Below are positions 57,978-64,000 of a stretch of 64,000 bases of DNA, piece by piece. Both the position numbers and the translations under genes were made by a program. This DNA is from Branchiostoma floridae. Its lineage: Eukaryota; Chordata; Leptocardii; Amphioxiformes; Branchiostomatidae. Position 1 is the first letter of the stretch. Each line of letters begins with the position of its first letter. The notes below the pieces were generated by a model. It was not told the DNA's origin. It was given only the letters and a program-made list of their open reading frames with translations, and ran no database searches. Location: assembly GCF_000003815.2 (NCBI RefSeq), contig NC_049985.1:2237645-2301644 (forward strand), in the 5' to 3' direction.

Positions 57978-58340
57978 TTTTACCAAGTACTGTATATTGA
58001 CTCTGTCACGCCCACTAAAGCTTTGCAAAGGGTCACAATGCAAAGCTTTGGTCGCTTATCATTAATATTTACCAGGTTATGAACTTTTGTCGCTTTTGGA
58101 CGATCCATTTCAGGCGTTTTGAGGGGTACAGTCCGTGCAGACCCACTGCTGACACGACGCAAAGGGATACGATGCATTGATAAGGCAGGCAAGATTGACC
58201 GAAGGCCGTCGACACCGGCTAAGCCAGGGAAATATTGACTTCGGCACACCCACTGAAACTTTGGAGAGGGTCACAGTGTGAAACTTTGAGCGCGTATCAT
58301 TGGTGTTTACTATGTTATATGGCTTCAGGACGTTCAATTA
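57978..58340. promoter_or_regulatory. Upstream flank of TRIM copy 2 with a doubled module
   Basis: The block CACGCCCACT-AAGCTTTG with GGGTCACA and CGCTTATCATTAATATTTAC (58010-58075) recurs as CACACCCACTGAAACTTTGG, GGGTCACAGT and CGTATCATTGGTGTTTAC at 58243-58310. Between them lies GCAGACCCACTGCTGACACG, also found near copy 1. Confidence 0.5.
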
Positions 58341-58499
58341 CAGGCGTTTACAAGGGTTCAGGATGTTTCAAAGTACGCCGTGTACAGAATAGTACAGTCA
58401 GGTTAAGAAAGGTATGGAAAAAACATCGTTCTACATCAGGTACTATGCATAGCGTATAAGTCTTCATCAAATATGTGCAAGCTACTAGTACTGTATTAT

Positions 58500-59640
58500 A
58501 ATCTGTGTAGGTGAAAATCCAACTTAACGGTGTGCTGCATAGCGTGAAGGATTCATGTACATGTAATCTAACATTGCACAAGTAACTAAAATTCCATAAC
58601 CTAATAACTGATTACTGAATCCTTTATTGACCTTTTAGTACTCTTTGCTAGATGTATTGGGCTATTTCTAATACAAGAAGAGAAAAGTGTCCATTTATAA
58701 TACAGCACACCACGATGAAATTGACTAAACTTTAAACACTCATATCTCGCCAACAAGGCACTAGATATGAACGCGGTTTTCACCAAATAACTTCGTATTA
58801 GTTAGTTTTAACAATGTGCCTTTTTCTAGGAGTGGATGGGGAGGGGTATAGAAGGGGCGGTTGCTAACGGGCGTGGCTTGCCTAGTGACCATCCTCGCTA
58901 CCAAGTTACTGGCTATTGGTGAACGTTGTTCCAAAGTAGAATTGATTGAAAATTATGAATTCTTCTGTCGTGTAGAACTGATATATGAAACATTACAGTA
59001 TATGTAAGAACATTTCATGTGTATCTGAAACAAGCCTTTATTGAACAAAATTTTAGATTATTGTAAATGCAGAAACTTTCGCGGTGGATTAATGCTCGCG
59101 GTTTTCGCAGCGGCCGCTTCACCGTGAATTTAAAACCACTGCGAACATTTATCCATAACAGTAAGAGACTACAATGTATGGTGCTACCACGAAATTAATA
59201 CCACCGCAAAAAAGTCCATTTCCCCGCTACCGCGAACTTAAATCTCCGCGAACTTAAATGCATTTACAGTATTTTTCAATCTTGTCATCGTTAATTTTAC
59301 ATGTGGAGTCAAATACAGAGGATTTAAACTAAGACGGGGTTTTAAAGTGTATTTGAAAGCAATATTGCAAATATATACGAGGGCAACCTTTTTCATCTTT
59401 ATTACGATAAAGATTACAATAGGGATAATTTTTTGTCTTTGTTGGATACAGCATATGTACAAATGACGAGCATAATACAATGATTTATAGAGACATACTT
59501 TGTTCTTTTGGAGATTGAATTTGAAGTGTAAAATTGTATCTCAGCGGCACAGAAGAATGGATTACATTGTGTATTGTCTTGCATGCTTAAGAACAAAGAT
59601 AAAAGGCCTGTGATTACATTGATTTTTGCACAATAACACA
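58500..59640. repeat. TRIM spacer duplicate, copy 2 (with MITE)
   Basis: Very similar to 62640-63550, block by block, apart from the 209-bp MITE at 59061-59269 that the other copy lacks. The near identity dates this duplication as later than the split from copy 1. Confidence 0.8.
59061..59269. mobile_element. Tc1/mariner-type MITE, copy 3, with empty-site proof
   Basis: Flanked by TA at 59059-59060 and 59270-59271; ends TTGTAAATGCAGAAAC and AACTTAAATGCATTTACAG. The paralogous spacer at about 63183 reads AATTATTTTTCAATC with a single TA and no element, which defines the borders exactly. Confidence 0.85.
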
Positions 59641-59674
59641 TGTAATAGAAGGATGCGGAAAGCAGTTAAAAACT

Positions 59675-61057
59675 TTATTTTCCGCGGAAAAATTTTATAC
59701 AACCAGGAAATTCAGAAACAACAAAATGCCCGTCGTGGGTCAGCGCCAGTCCCAATGGACGGTACAGTCCGTGTTCCTTCCGTGTCAGCACGTGCCTGAT
59801 AAACGTGCCGTCCCGACTGAACATGGAAACACGATCGTTGCCAAAGTCAGCCACGATGATGTTGTCCTCGCTGTCCGTTATGACAGTCTCGGGGTTTTCC
59901 AGCTGACCAGGTCCCCGGCCATGTGACCCGCATGTGAAGAGATGACGACCGGTGGGGTCAAATACCTTCACGTTGTGGTTGCTATAGTCACTGACGATGA
60001 TTTGGTTGCTGCTGTTGACGGTCACGCGGAGATAGGAACCCAGCTGCTGCTGACCTTGACCTTTATCCCCGAACTTCAGCATGACGTCACCGCTGGGACT
60101 AAGTACGAAAACTCGGTGCTCGATAGTGACGATGATGCGTCCCAAACCGTCATCAGCAACACCACGTGTAGCGCCTCCTCTCTGTGCAGCCCCTGTCACC
60201 TGGATGACACGTGACTCCCTCCCCTGTTTGTCCAGTACGTGAATCCTGTGTCCGTCTCCTGTCACCAACAGCTCACCGTTTGTCAGTGCCGCTACATACA
60301 CTGGCACGAATCGCAGATTGACCTTCTTCTTGAAGGAGCCATCTTTGTCCAGAAATTGCAGGCGTTTGTTGCAACAATCAGTCACTACAATGTCTCCCTC
60401 CGCAGTAACGGCGAGCGAGGTCGGGAAGTAAAACTGTCCAGCCCCACTGCCCTTCTTCCCAACAGTTTTCACGTGTTTTAGACTCGCGCCACCATTCCCG
60501 ATCACCACGTCCAGTCGCACCTGCGTGATGTGAGGTGAGCACAAAGGTGTTCTCACCTGCCTTTTTATCCCACCCCGGAGGGCGACGGCAGCCTGGCCGG
60601 ATTGCAGGTCTTGAATGGTTACAACTCGGTGGGACTTGGTCGCTTGAAGCCGACTGTGGGTGTAGTTACATTTCCGACACAGGTAGTCGGTACACTGCAC
60701 ACAGTAGAACTGAGCCGAGTTCCCGACCTCACAGGCCGTACAGGGGACTCCATCCTCCCTCGCCTCGGAAGTTTTCCCTTTCGGCTGTTGTTGTGGCTTT
60801 TGTTGCAGAATGTCGCGCAGTTTGCCAACGAGGAAGTTGAACTTCAGCCCCTGAACGCCATTTCTGGGCAGTGGCACGTCCTGTCGGCATGTTGGACAGG
60901 CCAGTTTCCCTACCGGCTCTGTGGCCAGGAGCTTCTCCAAACACGGCTGGCAGAAGGTGTGAAGACACGACAGCATCCTAGGCTGTCTGAAGTCCTCCAA
61001 ACACACCTGGCAGACGAGAAACTCGTCGGTAATGTCGCTGATCGCGTTCGACGCCAT
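59675..61057 (-). CDS. TRIM-NHL copy 3, lacking B-box 2 and the coiled coil
   Basis: Single-exon frame of 460 codons from the MASN start; an upstream ATG at 61237 extends the frame into flank and is unlikely. RING (CQVCLEDFRQPRMLSCLHTF) and B-box 1 (CTACEVG..FYCVQCTDYLCRKC) are intact. After LQSGQAA the frame jumps directly to VRTPLCSPHITQV, which is the start of the NHL linker in the other copies. About 200 residues holding B-box 2 and the coiled coil are therefore gone, in frame. The NHL propeller is complete. Without the coiled coil it should not form the antiparallel TRIM dimer. It may be a partial gene with altered function, an early pseudogene, or an assembly collapse between repeats. 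Confidence 0.85.
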   Translation of the reverse strand: MASNAISDITDEFLVCQVCLEDFRQPRMLSCLHTFCQPCLEKLLATEPVGKLACPTCRQDVPLPRNGVQGLKFNFLVGKLRDILQQKPQQQPKGKTSEAREDGVPCTACEVGNSAQFYCVQCTDYLCRKCNYTHSRLQATKSHRVVTIQDLQSGQAAVALRGGIKRQVRTPLCSPHITQVRLDVVIGNGGASLKHVKTVGKKGSGAGQFYFPTSLAVTAEGDIVVTDCCNKRLQFLDKDGSFKKKVNLRFVPVYVAALTNGELLVTGDGHRIHVLDKQGRESRVIQVTGAAQRGGATRGVADDGLGRIIVTIEHRVFVLSPSGDVMLKFGDKGQGQQQLGSYLRVTVNSSNQIIVSDYSNHNVKVFDPTGRHLFTCGSHGRGPGQLENPETVITDSEDNIIVADFGNDRVSMFSRDGTFIRHVLTRKEHGLYRPLGLALTHDGHFVVSEFPGCIKFFRGK

Positions 61058-61340
61058 TGTGAACAAGTACTGAATATTGACTTGTCGCCTTAGGACGATC
61101 CATTTCAGGTGTTTGGAGGGGTGCAATCCCATTTTAATACAACGCAATGGAAGACGGTGCATTGATAAGGCATGCAAGATTGGCCCAAGGTCGACGTTGA
61201 CACCGGCTAAGCCAGGGAAATATTGACTTCGGCACACCCACTGAAACTTTGGAGAGGGTCAAAGTGTAAGACTTTGAGTGCTTATCATTGATGTTTACCA
61301 TGTTAGGTCGCTTCAGGGCATTCAATTAGAAGCGTTTGTA
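61058..61340. promoter_or_regulatory. Upstream flank of TRIM copy 3
   Basis: Contains GGCACACCCACTGAAACTTT, GGGTCAAAGTG and GCTTATCATTGATGTTTACC at 61229-61300, matching the distal module ahead of copy 2. The proximal module present ahead of copy 2 is missing. Confidence 0.45.
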
Positions 61341-61489
61341 GGGGTTCAGGATGTTTTAAAATACGCCACAAAGGGATAGGATAAAAAGATAAAAGGTTGT
61401 TCGTAAGCTGTGTCAAAGTTGTCCCAAGATTGACACTGGCTTAACCAGTGTATACCAAGGATCCAGAGGAGATTCCTAACGGCCACTAT

Positions 61490-62070
61490 GAGCACTACAA
61501 TCGCTTGGACAGTCAGTCTGCTCCGGGGAGTTTTCCTGTATGGTACAGGGTCGAACTCGCTGTACTAGTAGAAGACCTTATGAGAGTCCTTGTTCTTTTC
61601 TGTTGTGTCAATAAAGTTTACTTCTTTTTGGTAGGATCGCGGGGAAAATATTCTTGAGCGAAACAAAAGTATGAAACATGCGTTAAGGAGAACATTTAAT
61701 GCTCACTACAGCCGCCTATCCCGTCAGTCTGCCCTGGGGATTTTTCCTGTATCTCAAGTTAAGTTCTGCTTCCTTTACTTATGCCTATTTACATACCTTG
61801 TACAGGACATTATAAAAGTCCTCGTTTTGTCCTTTTGTGTCAATAATGTTTACTTCTTTTTGGTAGAATCGCAAGGAAAGTATTATTGCGAACTTCCTGT
61901 TTCCCAAGTTAAGTTCTACTTCCCTTACTTATGCCTATTTACATACCTTGTTATTGATGGTTAAATCATTGAACACGCCTTTGTGTACCTTCACTTGCAG
62001 AAGACCTTATGAAAAGTCCCTTTTCTGTTTTTTTCGTTATGTCAATAAAGTTAAGTTCTGTTTGGTAGAA
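61490..62070. repeat. Three-copy tandem repeat, unit about 180-230 bp
   Basis: Units near 61500, 61730 and 61880 share GTCAGTCTGC-C-GGGGA-TTTTCCTGT, GTGTCAATAA-GTTTACTTCT, TTTTTGGTAGAATCGC and ACTTATGCCTATTTACATAC. No coding match. Confidence 0.7.
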
Positions 62071-62639
62071 TCGCGAAAATTTTTGTCTCGTGCTGAACAG
62101 AGGTATGAAACATTAAGATAAAGAACACTTAATGAGTTGTCACATACATTCTTCATTGACTATAATGTAAGTGTATTTTGATGTATTGAACCGCTTTTGA
62201 CTAGAATGAAACAAAGTTCCTTTGCACTGCTTCACATGACAATGCAGTTCACAGGAAGCAAATCACATATCATCAAGTAGAACGCAAGATAACGCATAAA
62301 TTTCAAGACATCGCAGAGTCTAAAACATACTGAATATCAATACAAACCATCCAGGCATTCTTGAGTTATTCTGTTCTTCTACATACATACATACGTACAA
62401 ACAAACGCTACCCAAAATATAACCTTCTCGGCGAAGGTAACAACTAACATCAGAAAGCCTGCCATCGGCATCTGAAGTCACCATTCTGTAATATTCATGA
62501 GCAAACATAACAGAATGGTACAGAAAGGTTTAAAAAGGATGAAATAAAACATCGTTCTACGCCGAGTACAACATTGTGTAAAGTATAGAGTCCCTTTAAA
62601 ATTTGCGAAAACTCCACCATCATAATCTGCTGTAGGTGG

Positions 62640-63550
62640 CACGTTCAACTTAACGGTGTGCTGGGTAGCATGAACTACCCATATACATGTAATCTAACAT
62701 TGCACAAGTAACTAAAATTCCATAACCTGATAACTGGTTACTGAATCCTTTATTGACCTTTTAGTACTCTTTGCTAGATGTATTGGGCTATTTCTAATAC
62801 AAGAAGAGAAAAGGGTCCATTTATAATACTGCACACCACGATGAAATTGACTAAACTTTAAACACTCATATCTCGCCAACAAGGCACCAGGTATGAACGC
62901 GGTTTTCACCAAATAACTTCGTATTAGTTAGTTTTAACAATGTGCCTTTTTCTAGGAGTGGATGGGGAGGGGTATAGGAGGGACGGTTGCTAACGGGCGT
63001 GGCTTGCCTAGTGACCATCCTCGCTACCAAGTTACTGGCTATTGGTGAACGTTGTTCCAAAGTAGAATTGATTGAAAATTATGAATTCTTCTGTCGTGTA
63101 GAACTGATATATGAAACATTACAGTATATGTAAGAACATTTCATGTGTATCTGAAACAAGCCTTTATTGAACAAAATTTTAGAATTATTTTTCAATCTTG
63201 TTATCGTTAATTTTACATGTGCAGTCAAAATACAGAGGGTTAAAACTAAGAAGGGGTTTTAAAATGTATTTGAAAGCAATATTGATAATGCAAAGATTAC
63301 AATAAAGATAATCTTTTGTCTTTGTTGGATACAAAATATGTACAAATGACGAGCAAAATACAATGATCTATAGAGACATTCTGTATTCTTGTGGAGATTG
63401 AATTTGAAGTGTAAAATTGTATCTCAGCGGTACAGAAGAATGGATTACATTATGTATTGTCTTGCATGCTTAAGAACATAGATAAAAAGCCTGTGAATAT
63501 ATTGATTTCTGTACAATAACACTTACATGTAATAGAAGGATACGGAGAGC
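62640..63550. repeat. TRIM spacer duplicate, copy 3 (without MITE)
   Basis: Matches 58500-59640 over most of its length, for example GTTGCTAACGGGCGTGGC and AACATTACAGTATATGTAAG. Its right part (63480-63550) also provides the pre-insertion sequence for the LINE site near copy 2. Confidence 0.8.
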
Positions 63551-63561
63551 AGTTAAAAACT

Positions 63562-64000
63562 TTAATTTCCGCGGAAAAATTTTATACAACCAGGAAATTC
63601 AGAAACAACAAAATGTCCGTCGTGAGTCAGCGCCAGTCCAATTGGACAATACAGCCCGTGTTCCTCCCGTGTCAGCACGTGCCTGATAAACGTGCCGTCC
63701 CGACTGAACACGGAAACACGATGGTTGTTGCCACAGTCAGCTACGAAGATGTTGTCCTCACTGTCCGTTATGACAGTCTCTGAGTTTTCCAGCTGACCAG
63801 GTCCCCGGCCATGTGACCCGCATGTGAAGAGATGACGACCGGCGGGGTCAAATATCTTCACGTTGTGGTTGCTATAGTCACTGACGATGATTTGGTTGCT
63901 GCTGTTGACGGTCACGCCGAGATAGGAACCCAGGTGCTGCTGACCTTGACCTTTATCCCCGAACTTCAGCATGACGTCACCGCTGGGACTAAGTACGAAA
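63562..64000 (-). CDS. TRIM-NHL copy 4, C-terminal NHL part, cut by window edge
   Basis: The frame stays open to the right edge and encodes the last NHL repeats: FVLSPSGDVMLKFGDKGQGQ, IIVSDYSNHNVKIFDPAG, IFVADCGNNHRVSVFSRDG and HFVVSEFPGCIKFFRGN, ending in TAA. It is closest to copy 3 (shared FRG end, GSHGRGPGQLENSETVITD against GRGPGQLENPETVITD). One residue is added in CGNNHRVS. RING and B-boxes would lie outside the window. Confidence 0.88.
   Translation of the reverse strand, partial: FVLSPSGDVMLKFGDKGQGQQHLGSYLGVTVNSSNQIIVSDYSNHNVKIFDPAGRHLFTCGSHGRGPGQLENSETVITDSEDNIFVADCGNNHRVSVFSRDGTFIRHVLTREEHGLYCPIGLALTHDGHFVVSEFPGCIKFFRGN

Overview
The window looks like chordate nuclear DNA, most probably from amphioxus (Branchiostoma). 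It holds spliced genes with GT-AG introns, two vertebrate-type genes (MOSPD2 and FANCB), a tandem array of intronless TRIM-NHL genes, and many short foldback elements, tRNA-derived SINEs, Penelope-like remnants and LINEs. No bacterial or viral gene organisation is seen. The species call is inference from gene content.

Layout from left to right. (1) 255-5258, minus: 5' end of a glutamate carboxypeptidase II (FOLH1/NAALAD)-like gene, running off the left edge. (2) 5259-11351: intergenic DNA rich in repeats. (3) 11352-34882, minus: a complete MOSPD2 gene, 16 exons rebuilt here from splice signals, reading phase and remembered family sequence. Its long introns are full of repeats. (4) 34883-35044: a 162-bp head-to-head promoter. 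(5) 35045-40570, plus: a complete FANCB gene, 8 exons that join in phase into 813 codons plus a stop. (6) 42854-47167, minus: the 3' part of a gene joining a coiled coil to a CNTNAP(CASPR)-type cysteine-rich domain; its 5' exons are not identified. (7) 49040 to the right edge, minus: four tandem TRIM-NHL copies. The third has lost B-box 2 and the coiled coil in frame, the fourth is cut by the window edge, and a recent 5'-truncated LINE sits between the first and second.

Three things stand out. FANCB and MOSPD2 share a start region head to head, as they do in human Xp22.2, so the divergent pair appears to be ancient. Several exons have one edge, together with the adjoining splice site and intron, copied in tandem; in MOSPD2 this creates two spare terminal exons that would encode tails without the membrane anchor. 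Between the TRIM genes lies an array of about eleven units of roughly 65 bp, most of which can fold into a hairpin with arms of about 20 bp and a 7-nt loop.

The genes do not form one pathway. FANCB acts in the nuclear Fanconi core complex, MOSPD2 is an ER-anchored contact-site protein, the FOLH1-like gene encodes a surface or secreted peptidase, and the TRIM-NHL genes encode likely cytosolic E3 ligases. All exon joins and orthology calls were made by eye and need transcripts or alignments.
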